Part shown: positions 43,501 to 50,607 of the stretch, one piece after another
Numbering within the stretch: position 1 is the first letter of the stretch
How the letters are laid out: every line of letters starts with the position of its first letter
Source of the DNA: Eubacterium sp.
GTDB taxonomy: Bacteria > Bacillota > Clostridia > Lachnospirales > Lachnospiraceae
Assembly (NCBI GenBank): GCA_017539165.1
Contig: JAFYHN010000080.1
Location: forward strand, 1 to 55,397
Direction: 5' to 3'
DNA: 55,397 nt
Position numbers and translations under genes: made by a program
The notes under the pieces: generated by a model
Database searches by the model: none
What the model saw: the letters and a program-made list of their open reading frames with translations, nothing else
What the model was told of the DNA's origin: nothing

Positions 43501-43637
43501 ACAAGAATAAAAATGATGTTAAGATAGGGTACTATAAGAGATATTCTGTAGACGAGCTTATCGAAAAAGCAAAGGTAATCCTTCAGGATGCCGAGCTTTC
43601 AGAGGAACTGAAAACTCAATATGGGATAGAAGACTGA
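40566..43637 (+). CDS. TIR domain protein with a TM helix and a C-terminal beta-propeller-like region (1023 aa)
   Basis: N-terminal TIR domain (about 1-150): YNAFISYKHAPEDNRVAEAIH (box 1), FRDTEELPI (box 2), NSDYLIVICS, and SIWVTKEIEIF with Glu93, which lies where NAD-hydrolysing TIRs place the catalytic Glu (WxxxE). A TM helix is at ~188-211 (LTLGFSAAFALMIGFTGYLYY). A coiled segment with SLKNQSRYLANESERLL follows, then ~750 residues of repeating strands of WD40/PQQ-like type (NDFRVSPNGATLTAYDNANVVEVWNTKS; IYDLKTGAEKYVHN; ILYSGDKNCIVDINSGDV). The start is GTG 40566 with AAGGAGGTTTAGCA. The gene is 2 nt downstream of the DHH phosphoesterase. NADase activity and an immune role are inference. 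Confidence 0.85.
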   Translation: MIDHYNAFISYKHAPEDNRVAEAIHKGLERFHIPEKIQKKTGLKRINRIFRDTEELPITSDLNDTIANALANSDYLIVICSTNTKQSIWVTKEIEIFLRNHTKKQIYTVLVNGEPFEVIPEVLLYEDSWVLDQYGKQQLVRMPIEPLSCDYRMPIRKADKIELPRLASGIIGCSYDELMNRRRQYMVRQLTLGFSAAFALMIGFTGYLYYSRNTIHKNYIESLKNQSRYLANESERLLDNEQRITALQLALEALPKDVDDDRPVIAEAIKAISDATLAYEGENGSNIHTVWNYRMPNRINDFRVSPNGATLTAYDNANVVEVWNTKSHDRILYLNKSGFTIKGLEYLSKNTFVIWTDDKMECYETDSGSKKWEYDLAGDIFVYQKNIMVGDGTFYIGTYNKSFLQIDSETGEVKNTVKFSAKNELEDISLTESKLSPDGTKIAFIGILDYLKYSYGVVDIATQKTVIAEPVEAMVKDIEWVGDSLMVASSKVDFSTSSSIGNMEVLTKDYSTILCLNPTDLKEKWKADFVCNGVQINSDFLGMEEAGSVAYFSGNVATIYDLKTGAEKYVHNVNESIIYASDKDDDGLPIYLTNRGGYSIPAAAMGTESVYHYNIFTDELNKILVNEDVFVSQKLGSEVIEYGLNVYDDNWTEFKDNITVSGINNDFYMNDQVLGILYELDDKATLATYGLSGEFKINSITLPDEKASKYKILGCYKNCLYLGHDNENAFELISVDIMTGEQKVEKLYDEISTITNVAELRDTKLVINYRGEQFTHYIGVYDLLSKEKKEIEIPSECGSPRAPSRLYDKAGVILYSGDKNCIVDINSGDVRILDSSDEASRNGCISQNGTESVFALADRNSIRMVNRSGEIEQTIDCAGLTTIGMTFIPERDEFIVLFNDGSLYWYSSKGEFKRKTDVTSIYSFTGNATFDIDNDNNLMYIQINSITDVVDMESGVQLSYIEDCFGHHKISDSFITQSYKNKNDVKIGYYKRYSVDELIEKAKVILQDAELSEELKTQYGIED

Positions 43638-43654
43638 GTGGCTTGAAAAAAAGC

Positions 43655-43697
43655 TCCCACCGGTTCCTGAAGAAGGAATTTCCGGTGGGATTTTTTT
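43655..43697 (+). terminator. Terminator of the DHH-TIR operon
   Basis: TCCCACCGG (43655-43663) pairs with CCGGTGGGA (43682-43690), inner arm TTCCT/AAGGAA, followed by TTTTTTTATG. Confidence 0.9.
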
Positions 43698-43829
43698 ATG
43701 TAGTAGGAGACTTTTATAGATGCCCCAATATGTATATGGTAAACTTGCCTTGACAAATGTTGAGCGAGTGCTTAATATAAAAATAGGTAACAATGAGTGT
43801 TCCGTACATAGAAAAAGGACAGGCTAAGG

Positions 43830-44669
43830 ATGAATGAAAAGATGAGTAAAAGAGATAAAATTACTTTGGCAATTTTTATATTTATAACAATTACCGCGGG
43901 ATTTTTCGGATATTTGCTGGATCAAGTACTTACAGATCAACCAGAAGGTAAATCTCTGGGAATGGGGATATGGTTAGTACTTCCATTTTTGACAGGTACT
44001 GTGCTGCGAATCATCAACAAAGATATGAAGCAGATGGGTGTCCGCCCTTATTTTAAACACAATTTGAAGTGGTATGCTGTTGCAGTTTTGGCCTTCCCCG
44101 GCATAATGATGATTATTATAATTGTGGCAGAAATTGCAGGAAGTCTAATTGTAGGAGAGATAGAGTTAAAGGCTTTATTCGTGCTTATGGTTACCACATT
44201 CCTGGCAAATTGTATAAAGAACATATTTGAAGAATTTGCATGGAGAGGATGTTTGGTTCCATATTTGGAAAAAACAGGAATGAACGATTGGTGTTTGTAT
44301 TTTTTTAGTGGTTTAATCTGGGGGATGTGGCATATTATGTATTATATGTTTTTCCTTCCAGACGAATACTTTACGGAGACTAGCAGGCCGATGACAGTAG
44401 TTCTGGGAATTGTTCTGATGATATTTTGGTCACCATTGTTTGTAGAAATGCGAAGATTAACGAAATCCGTTTGGCCATGTGTCATCCTGCATTCTATGGA
44501 AGATGCAGTGCCTAACATGCTATTTGTGACAGCAAATGTACTTCAAATTAAGGAAGAATATTCTGTTATGCTTGATCCAATATCTGGCATACTGCCAACA
44601 ATGTTAGTTTTCCTTATGGGATTGGGTCTGAGAAAATGTCGGATGAAGCGAGAATCCTTGGTTATTTAA
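43830..44669 (+). CDS. CPBP-family intramembrane metalloprotease (CAAX-like)
   Basis: 279 residues, about eight hydrophobic helices. The three active-site motifs are EEFAWRG (Glu134-Glu135...Arg139), FSGLIWGMWHIMYY (His168) and LHSMEDAV, the bacterial CPBP/Abi2 pattern. Such proteases are often near bacteriocin immunity or competence genes, but here the neighbours give no clue. AAAAAGGACAGG precedes the start. It has no clear terminator; the next gene has its own promoter at 44709. Confidence 0.9.
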   Translation: MNEKMSKRDKITLAIFIFITITAGFFGYLLDQVLTDQPEGKSLGMGIWLVLPFLTGTVLRIINKDMKQMGVRPYFKHNLKWYAVAVLAFPGIMMIIIIVAEIAGSLIVGEIELKALFVLMVTTFLANCIKNIFEEFAWRGCLVPYLEKTGMNDWCLYFFSGLIWGMWHIMYYMFFLPDEYFTETSRPMTVVLGIVLMIFWSPLFVEMRRLTKSVWPCVILHSMEDAVPNMLFVTANVLQIKEEYSVMLDPISGILPTMLVFLMGLGLRKCRMKRESLVI

Positions 44670-44708
44670 TTGCCGGGATGATAACGTCATACCTTGGGCA
44701 AAGTGTCC

Positions 44709-44737
44709 TTGACATCAGGTTTAAAGTATCGTAAATT
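44709..44737 (+). promoter_or_regulatory. Promoter for the 95-aa protein gene
   Basis: TTGACA (44709-44714), 17-nt spacer, TAAATT (44732-44737). Confidence 0.55.
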
Positions 44738-44796
44738 GGTCTTTAGGAGATTGTTGTTATTTACATGCTTTTATACTGTAGGGAGGTATTAGAGTT

Positions 44797-45084
44797 ATGG
44801 AGACTAAAGGTAACATTGTGATTTTCGAAAATGACATTTGGCTTATCGAACTCCGTCCGCGCAACAATTCGCACGAGGGTGAGCCTGACATGAAGGTATG
44901 GGTTTGTAGAGAAGGCCAGGAAGTTGGTCAGTATACAAATCATTACCGAGGCTATGGCCGTTATGTTAATGAGGAATTACTCCCACCAAAGATCAGTGAA
45001 GTAGCAAAGAAGAGCTGGGATAAGCTTAAAGAAGCTCCTCTCAGTGAAGAAACAATTGAAGAGATGAAGAAGTTTATGGATTAG
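44797..45084 (+). CDS. Small conserved-looking protein of unknown function (95 aa)
   Basis: I do not recognise it. The sequence is soluble and mixed alpha/beta: strands GNIVIFENDIWLIELRP and MKVWVCREGQEVGQYTNHYRGYGRYVN, then a charged helix (PKISEVAKKSWDKLKEAPLSEETIEEMKKFMD). There is no signal peptide or TM. It has a strong ribosome binding site (GGGAGGTATTAGAGTT), its own promoter and a perfect terminator, so it is very likely expressed as a single gene. Confidence 0.75.
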   Translation: METKGNIVIFENDIWLIELRPRNNSHEGEPDMKVWVCREGQEVGQYTNHYRGYGRYVNEELLPPKISEVAKKSWDKLKEAPLSEETIEEMKKFMD

Positions 45085-45088
45085 TTTG

Positions 45089-45133
45089 ATATCCCGTCAT
45101 CCTCTGGTTGAGGAAGACGGGATATATTTTTTT
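45089..45133 (+). terminator. Terminator of the 95-aa protein gene
   Basis: ATCCCGTCATCCTC (45091-45104) pairs with GAGGAAGACGGGAT (45110-45123), one mismatch, then ATATTTTTTT. Confidence 0.9.
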
Positions 45134-45166
45134 CACAGTTACATAAAATACACTCTTAAGTCCACC
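45132..45166 (+). repeat. PE1 palindromic element fragment (5' end)
   Basis: TTCACAGTTACATAAAATAC followed by ACTCTTAAGTCCACC aligns over 35 bp to 10115-10150 of copy 1, and the last 16 bases (ACACTCTTAAGTCCAC) also occur in copy 2 at 10300-10315. The rest of the element is absent; unrelated sequence follows up to feoAB. Confidence 0.7.
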
Positions 45167-45246
45167 AATGAGAACGTATCTTGACACCTGAGGGGCTATG
45201 AGATATCATTTTTTCGTTAGAATAATATTCGCTCGGGAGACGCAGA

Positions 45247-47655
45247 ATGACACTAAGAGAGCTAGCTATAGGGAAAAGTGGAATAATAAGAATGGTCGGA
45301 GGAGAAGGTGCTCTGAGACAGCACTTTCTTGATATGGGAGTGATTCCAGGAGTTGAGATAACACTTGTGAAACTTGCTCCTATGGGAGACCCGATGGAAC
45401 TCAGAGTTCACGGGTATGAACTGACACTTCGACTAGCTGATGCTGAGAAGATTGAGATAGAAGAACTTCCAGAAAAAAAAGAAGTGGAAGTTGTATCGGA
45501 TCAGGAGAATTCCGAGCCAGAAAATACAGAAAAAAAGTCAGACAAACAACCAGATAAGAAGTCTGATAAGAATACAAATTATAAGCATCACCCTGGTCTT
45601 GGTGAAGGCGGAATCTATCATAAGAAGGAACATGAACATCCGCTCCCAGAAGGTACTGTTCTTACATTTGCACTTGCCGGAAATCAGAACAGTGGCAAGA
45701 CTACTCTGTTCAATCAGCTTACGGGTTCCAATCAGCATGTGGGAAACTTCCCCGGTGTAACCGTAGACAGAAAGAGCGGAGAGATAAAGGGACATCAGAA
45801 TACAGAGGTGGTGGATCTACCGGGAATATATTCCCTGTCTCCATATACTGATGAAGAGATCGTATCGCGTCAGTACATAATCGGTGAAAAGCCCAAGGGT
45901 ATAATCAATATAGTAGATGCAATGAATATCGAGAGAAATCTCTATCTGACGATGCAGTTGATAGAGCTTGACATTCCTATGGTTCTCGCTCTGAATATGA
46001 TGGATGAGGTCAGAGGAAATGGAGGAGCCATCAGGATAAATGCCATGGAGACTCTTCTTGGTATTCCGGTCATTCCAATCTCTGCCGCAAAGAACGAAGG
46101 AGTAGACGAGCTTGTAAGTCATGCACTTCATGTCGCAAAGTATCAGGAAAATCCGGGTAAGAAGGATTTCTGTGACGAGTCTGAAAATGGTGGAGCGGTT
46201 CACAGATGTATACACGGAATAATGCATCTGATAGAGGATCATGCAAAGAGAGCGGATATTCCGGTGCGTTTTGCTGCCAACAAAGTAATCGAGGGGGATT
46301 CAAGGGTTATTGATGCCCTCAAGCTTTCTGATAACGAAAAAGAGATGGTTGAGCATATCATCGTTCAGATGGAAGAGGAAAGAGGTCTGGACAGATCAGC
46401 GGCTATCGCAGATATGCGTTTTTCATTTATCAGAAGACTGGTTGATGAAACTGTTGTTAAACCTTCAGAGAGCAAGGAACGTGAAAGAAGTGAGAAGATA
46501 GACAGGATACTGACTGGTAAATATACTGCACTTCCGGCATTTTTCTGCATAATGGCTGTTATCGCTATTCTTACATTTAACGTTGTGGGGGCGTGGCTTC
46601 AGGGACTCCTGGAGGACTTTATCGGATTTCTGACTGATAAGATGGATATGGCACTTACGTCCTGGAATGTAAATGACGTCATACATTCACTTATTATAGA
46701 CGGAGTATTCAGCGGAGTTGGAAGTGTACTTAGCTTCCTTCCGATCATCATGCTTCTGTTCTTCTTTTTATCGCTTCTGGAAGATACAGGTTATATGGCG
46801 AGAGTTGCGTTCGTTATGGACAGGCCACTCAGAAAACTAGGTCTTTCCGGGAGAAGTATAGTACCGCTTCTGGTGGGATTCGGATGTTCGGTTCCGGGAG
46901 TTATGGCTAGTCGTACCATGCCGTCGGAACGAGATAGAAAGATGACGATAATGCTCATTCCGTTTATGAGCTGTACTGCGAAATATCCTATATACGGATT
47001 CTTCGCGGCAGCGTTCTTCCCTGGAAAGGGAGCACTTATAGTTATGATGTTATATCTTATCGGTATCCTGGTTGGAATTTTCCTTGCAATGGTATCGAAG
47101 AGATTTGTTTTTAAAGGTGAGGCAGTTCCATTCGTTATGGAGCTTCCGAACTATCGTATGCCAGGACTTAAGAATGTCGGACAGCTTCTCTGGGAGAAGG
47201 CTAAAGACTTCCTGATGAAGGCATTTACGGTTATATTTGTAGCTACCATCATCATCTGGTTTTTACAGACATTTAATCTCCATCTTGGACTTGTTGAAGA
47301 TCCGCAGGATAGTATCCTTGCTAAAGTGGCAGGACTTCTGGCACCGCTTTTTGCACCTGTGGGCTTTGGAGACTGGAGAATAGTAACTGCACTTATAACT
47401 GGATTTATGGCAAAAGAAAGTGTAGTTTCAACGCTGACAATCCTGACAACAGGAAGCATTACGAGTCTGATAAGTCCTGTCGCAGCGATCTCTCTGCTGG
47501 TATTCTGCCTTCTGTATACACCATGTGTTGCAGCTATTGCATCAGTAAGAAGAGAGCTGGGACGCAAGTGGGCACTTGTGATGGTGATCCTGCAGTGTGT
47601 TGTAGCTTGGATTACAGCATTTATCATCTATCGACTGACTGGAGTGTTTTTTTAA
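45247..47655 (+). CDS. feoB: Ferrous iron transporter, FeoA-FeoB fusion
   Basis: 802 residues. Residues 1-75 are a FeoA (SH3-like) domain (RMVGGEGALRQHFLDMGVIPGVEITLVKLAPMGDPMEL). A charged linker (76-137) follows, ending in a His-rich tract (KHHPGLGEGGIYHKKEHEHP). The G domain of FeoB starts at ~138, with G1 GNQNSGKTT (145-153), DLPGIYSLSPYTDEE and NMMD. The C-terminal half has about ten TM helices with the Gate motifs FGCSVPGVMASRTM and LIPFMSCTAKYPIYG. It imports Fe(II) driven by GTP. FeoA and FeoB are normally separate genes; the His linker could hold metal. The leader starts with the PE1 fragment at 45132. GGGAGACGCAGA precedes the ATG. Confidence 0.95.
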   Translation: MTLRELAIGKSGIIRMVGGEGALRQHFLDMGVIPGVEITLVKLAPMGDPMELRVHGYELTLRLADAEKIEIEELPEKKEVEVVSDQENSEPENTEKKSDKQPDKKSDKNTNYKHHPGLGEGGIYHKKEHEHPLPEGTVLTFALAGNQNSGKTTLFNQLTGSNQHVGNFPGVTVDRKSGEIKGHQNTEVVDLPGIYSLSPYTDEEIVSRQYIIGEKPKGIINIVDAMNIERNLYLTMQLIELDIPMVLALNMMDEVRGNGGAIRINAMETLLGIPVIPISAAKNEGVDELVSHALHVAKYQENPGKKDFCDESENGGAVHRCIHGIMHLIEDHAKRADIPVRFAANKVIEGDSRVIDALKLSDNEKEMVEHIIVQMEEERGLDRSAAIADMRFSFIRRLVDETVVKPSESKERERSEKIDRILTGKYTALPAFFCIMAVIAILTFNVVGAWLQGLLEDFIGFLTDKMDMALTSWNVNDVIHSLIIDGVFSGVGSVLSFLPIIMLLFFFLSLLEDTGYMARVAFVMDRPLRKLGLSGRSIVPLLVGFGCSVPGVMASRTMPSERDRKMTIMLIPFMSCTAKYPIYGFFAAAFFPGKGALIVMMLYLIGILVGIFLAMVSKRFVFKGEAVPFVMELPNYRMPGLKNVGQLLWEKAKDFLMKAFTVIFVATIIIWFLQTFNLHLGLVEDPQDSILAKVAGLLAPLFAPVGFGDWRIVTALITGFMAKESVVSTLTILTTGSITSLISPVAAISLLVFCLLYTPCVAAIASVRRELGRKWALVMVILQCVVAWITAFIIYRLTGVFF

Positions 47656-47682
47656 GACGCTATTCAAAGCGAGGGTGAAAGC

Positions 47683-48387
47683 ATGAAAAAAGTTTTGGTT
47701 ATTGAAGATGATAGAGAGATACGTTCTCTACTTACAAACTTTTTAACTGAAAATGATTATGAAGTGGATGAAGCTGAAAATGGTAAGATTGCCTCGGAAA
47801 TGATTGCAGCGAATGAGTATGACATCATCCTGATGGATATGATGCTGCCTTACAAGTCAGGAGATATCCTGATCAAGGAACTGAGAGGCTTGTCTGATTC
47901 TGAGAAGAAAAAAACACCGGTTGTTGTGATCTCAGCAAAATCTATGAAGGACACCAGACTTGAAGTGCTTCGAATGGGAGCAGATGACTATATAGTTAAG
48001 CCTTTTGATCTGGATGAGGTTCTTGTTAGAATAGAGGTTGTACTTCGGAGAAGTGAAGGTGAGATTCAGGGGACGGAAGGGAATTCATATAATGCTATTC
48101 TCTCACATAACGGCCTGGAGCTGAATATGGAACTGAAATCAGTTACCTATAATGGTATACCTCTGAAACTAACCGCAAAGGAATTGTATCTTCTTGAGCT
48201 TTTTTTGCAAAATCCGCAGAAGACATTTACGAAGGCTAATCTTTACGAAACAGTATGGGAAGATACATATTGCTATGAGGATAACACCATAAATGTACAT
48301 ATGAGCAATCTGAGAAGCAAGCTTAAGAAAGCTACTGGACAGGAGTTTATAGAAACAGTATGGGGAATAGGATATAAACTGGCGTAA
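47683..48387 (+). CDS. OmpR-family response regulator
   Basis: 234 residues. The receiver domain (1-115) has Asp9-Asp10, phospho-acceptor Asp52 (IILMDMMLP), VISAKSMKD and Lys in YIVKPFD. The winged-helix domain (about 130-232) is GIPLKLTAKELYLLELFLQNPQKTFTKANLYETVWED...TINVHMSNLRSKLKKATGQEF, ending WGIGYKLA. It begins 28 nt after feoAB and is followed by the S66 peptidase and the histidine kinase. Its target may include the TTTAAGAA-type operators; this is a guess. The ribosome binding site is GAGGGTGAAAGC. Confidence 0.92.
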   Translation: MKKVLVIEDDREIRSLLTNFLTENDYEVDEAENGKIASEMIAANEYDIILMDMMLPYKSGDILIKELRGLSDSEKKKTPVVVISAKSMKDTRLEVLRMGADDYIVKPFDLDEVLVRIEVVLRRSEGEIQGTEGNSYNAILSHNGLELNMELKSVTYNGIPLKLTAKELYLLELFLQNPQKTFTKANLYETVWEDTYCYEDNTINVHMSNLRSKLKKATGQEFIETVWGIGYKLA

Positions 48388-48400
48388 GAAAGGGGATAAT

Positions 48401-49474
48401 ATGAGATATCCAGAATATTTAAAAGATGGCGGTACAATAGGATTTATTGCTCCATCCTTTGGTTGTGCCATAGAACCATATAAGACGAGATTTGAAAATG
48501 CACTTAAGATATTTAAGGAACTGGGTTACTCATTGAATCTGGGACCAAACTGTTATGAGGGTAGTGGAATAGGAATCAGTAATACTCCGGAAAAGTGTGG
48601 TGAGGAACTGAATGCGGCTATGACTGGAAATGATTCTGATGTGATCATTACATGTGGTGGCGGCGAGCTTATGTGTGAAGTGGTTCCTTATATTGATTTT
48701 GAGAAGATAAAGAATGCTCAGCCTAAGTGGTATATGGGGTATTCAGATAATACGAATTATACATTTCTTTCCAATATACTCGCTGATACGGCGGCTATAT
48801 ACGGACCATGTGCCCCGGCATTCGGAAGAGAACCGTGGCATGAATCCATAGCTGATGCTCTGAAGCTTCTAAAGGGTGAAGTTGAAGAAGTCAGTGGGTA
48901 TGAGTTTTGGGAAAATGAGGAATTTGAAGTTGAAGAAGGACAGGAACCGGATCCGCTTCTATCATATAATGTGACAGAAAAAACTGTTTACAGGTATTTT
49001 GTTCCTGGACACGAAGATAAGATTATCTCTGGAAATGATTTCAAAGATAAGGTCAGTCTTGAAGGACGTCTTATTGGAGGCTGTGTAGATATTCTTACAA
49101 CGCTTATCGGAACTAAGTATGATAAGGTTGATGAATTTGTAGAGAGATATAAGAACGATGGATTTATATGGTTCCTTGAGTGCTGTGATCTTGATACGCT
49201 TTCTATGCGACGTCAGTTCTGGCAGATGAGAGAAGCTGGATGGTTTAAGTATGTTAAGGGATTCCTTATCGGAAGGCCTAGACGTTTCGGTGAAGATGCC
49301 TTTGGAGTCGATCAGTATAATGCTGTAACTGACACGTTGGGAAGACTGGGGGTTCCGATAATCATGGATCTTGATATAGGCCATAAGCCACCTATGATGC
49401 CAATCATATCAGGAAGTTATACAAAGGTTGATAGCATGGGAAATAGTATAAGAATAAAGTACGAATATATCTAA
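48401..49474 (+). CDS. S66 family LD-carboxypeptidase / MccF-like protein
   Basis: 357 residues. Motifs are GGTIGFIAPSF, VIITCGGGELMCEVVPYID, the nucleophile region MGYSDNTNY (Ser115), IYGPCAPAFGR, LIGGCVDILTTLIGT, FLECCD (Glu) and DIGHKPPMMPI (His), the Ser-Glu-His set of S66 enzymes. Family members trim the D-Ala from murein tetrapeptides (LdcA) or inactivate microcin C-type peptide-nucleotides (MccF); the long form with HKPPMMPI fits the MccF-like branch. No signal peptide, so it acts in the cytosol. It lies between a response regulator and a kinase gene, 13 and 17 nt from them, and clearly belongs to that operon. Confidence 0.9.
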   Translation: MRYPEYLKDGGTIGFIAPSFGCAIEPYKTRFENALKIFKELGYSLNLGPNCYEGSGIGISNTPEKCGEELNAAMTGNDSDVIITCGGGELMCEVVPYIDFEKIKNAQPKWYMGYSDNTNYTFLSNILADTAAIYGPCAPAFGREPWHESIADALKLLKGEVEEVSGYEFWENEEFEVEEGQEPDPLLSYNVTEKTVYRYFVPGHEDKIISGNDFKDKVSLEGRLIGGCVDILTTLIGTKYDKVDEFVERYKNDGFIWFLECCDLDTLSMRRQFWQMREAGWFKYVKGFLIGRPRRFGEDAFGVDQYNAVTDTLGRLGVPIIMDLDIGHKPPMMPIISGSYTKVDSMGNSIRIKYEYI

Positions 49475-49491
49475 AGAGGAAATGTCTGCAA

Positions 49492-50409
49492 ATGGATATG
49501 AAGACGTTGCTATGCATTGTAGTTCTTTTATCGATCGTCCTGATTCTTTTGATAAAGCTTATGATGTTGAAGGGTAACATCAGGAGATTGATTGACCAGC
49601 TTAAGAATACAAGACAGGAAGATTACAATCGTCCGACCAGAGTTACTTTGAACGATAAGGATCTAGAAGAATTGTCTGCTGAAATAAACAGGAATATCGA
49701 TTATCAGAAATCACTTAAGCTGGAGACTGAAAAGTCAAGACGACAGCTTGAACAGTCTATCGTTGATATAGCTCATGATCTGAGAACCCCGCTTACAGTA
49801 GTAAAGGGTAATCTTCAGATGCTCGAAAAAGAGGAGCTGTCAGATAAAGGAAGGACTTATCTTGAGGTTAGCGGCAGAAAGACAGAAACGCTTAAAGGTA
49901 TGGTAGACGAATTCTTTGAACTGTCTGTTCTGGAAAGTGACAGCAAACCGGTAGAACTTCAGAAACTGGATGCAACGGTATTTCTTTCTGAATTCATTAT
50001 AGAAAATGAAACTATCATAAGGCAGAATAATCTCACGCCGGAGATTACATTTCCGGAAAAAGCAGTTTATATACAGGCAAATAAAGCTATGCTGAGCAGA
50101 GTTTTCAGCAATCTGTTTGGGAATATATATAAATATGCTGTTGGAAGTTTTGAGCTTTCGTTAGAGGAAGATGGGGAGACCTGTCAGATAAGGATTGGAA
50201 ATAAAGTGGCTGACTCATCGTCGATTGATATAGAACATATCTTTGACAGGACATATCGTGCTGATAAGGCACGAAGTGATGGAAGTGCAGGGCTTGGACT
50301 ATATATTGCAAAGCTTCTTCTGGAAAAACAGAAGGGGAAGATAGAAGCGGAGCTTGAAGAAGATAAACTGGTATTTACGATCATGCTTCTTTCTGTTGGT
50401 GGAAATTAA
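49492..50409 (+). CDS. Sensor histidine kinase with a single N-terminal TM helix
   Basis: 305 residues. Only one hydrophobic helix (about 5-27) precedes a short coiled segment and the DHp domain with IVDIAHDLRTPLTVVKGNL (His95). The ATPase has NLFGNIYKYA (N box), a degenerate central box, and GSAGLGLYIAKLL. There is no extracytoplasmic domain and no HAMP of normal length, so sensing probably depends on a membrane partner or an internal signal, as in BceS-like kinases. It is the third gene of the regulator-S66-kinase operon and ends at the terminator at 50522-50562. Confidence 0.9.
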   Translation: MDMKTLLCIVVLLSIVLILLIKLMMLKGNIRRLIDQLKNTRQEDYNRPTRVTLNDKDLEELSAEINRNIDYQKSLKLETEKSRRQLEQSIVDIAHDLRTPLTVVKGNLQMLEKEELSDKGRTYLEVSGRKTETLKGMVDEFFELSVLESDSKPVELQKLDATVFLSEFIIENETIIRQNNLTPEITFPEKAVYIQANKAMLSRVFSNLFGNIYKYAVGSFELSLEEDGETCQIRIGNKVADSSSIDIEHIFDRTYRADKARSDGSAGLGLYIAKLLLEKQKGKIEAELEEDKLVFTIMLLSVGGN

Positions 50410-50521
50410 TAAAAATATTCGTTACCCCGGAAACTGAATTGTTGATTATATCCGAAATACAGCTATATTAGCGGGTATTATGGAAACTGGTGCTGAAATC
50501 TTAATAATTCTATGCTTGCAA

Positions 50522-50562
50522 AAAGCTTCTTTATTTTATAGAATAAAGGGGCTTTAATTTTT
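50522..50562 (+). terminator. Terminator of the feoAB/regulator-S66-kinase operon
   Basis: AAAGCTTCTTTATT (50522-50535) pairs with AATAAAGGGGCTTT (50542-50555) with two wobbles, followed by AATTTTT. Confidence 0.85.
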
Positions 50563-50607
50563 AACACACTTTTATACACTATTTCATATCATTATGGGGA
50601 GAGAAAA

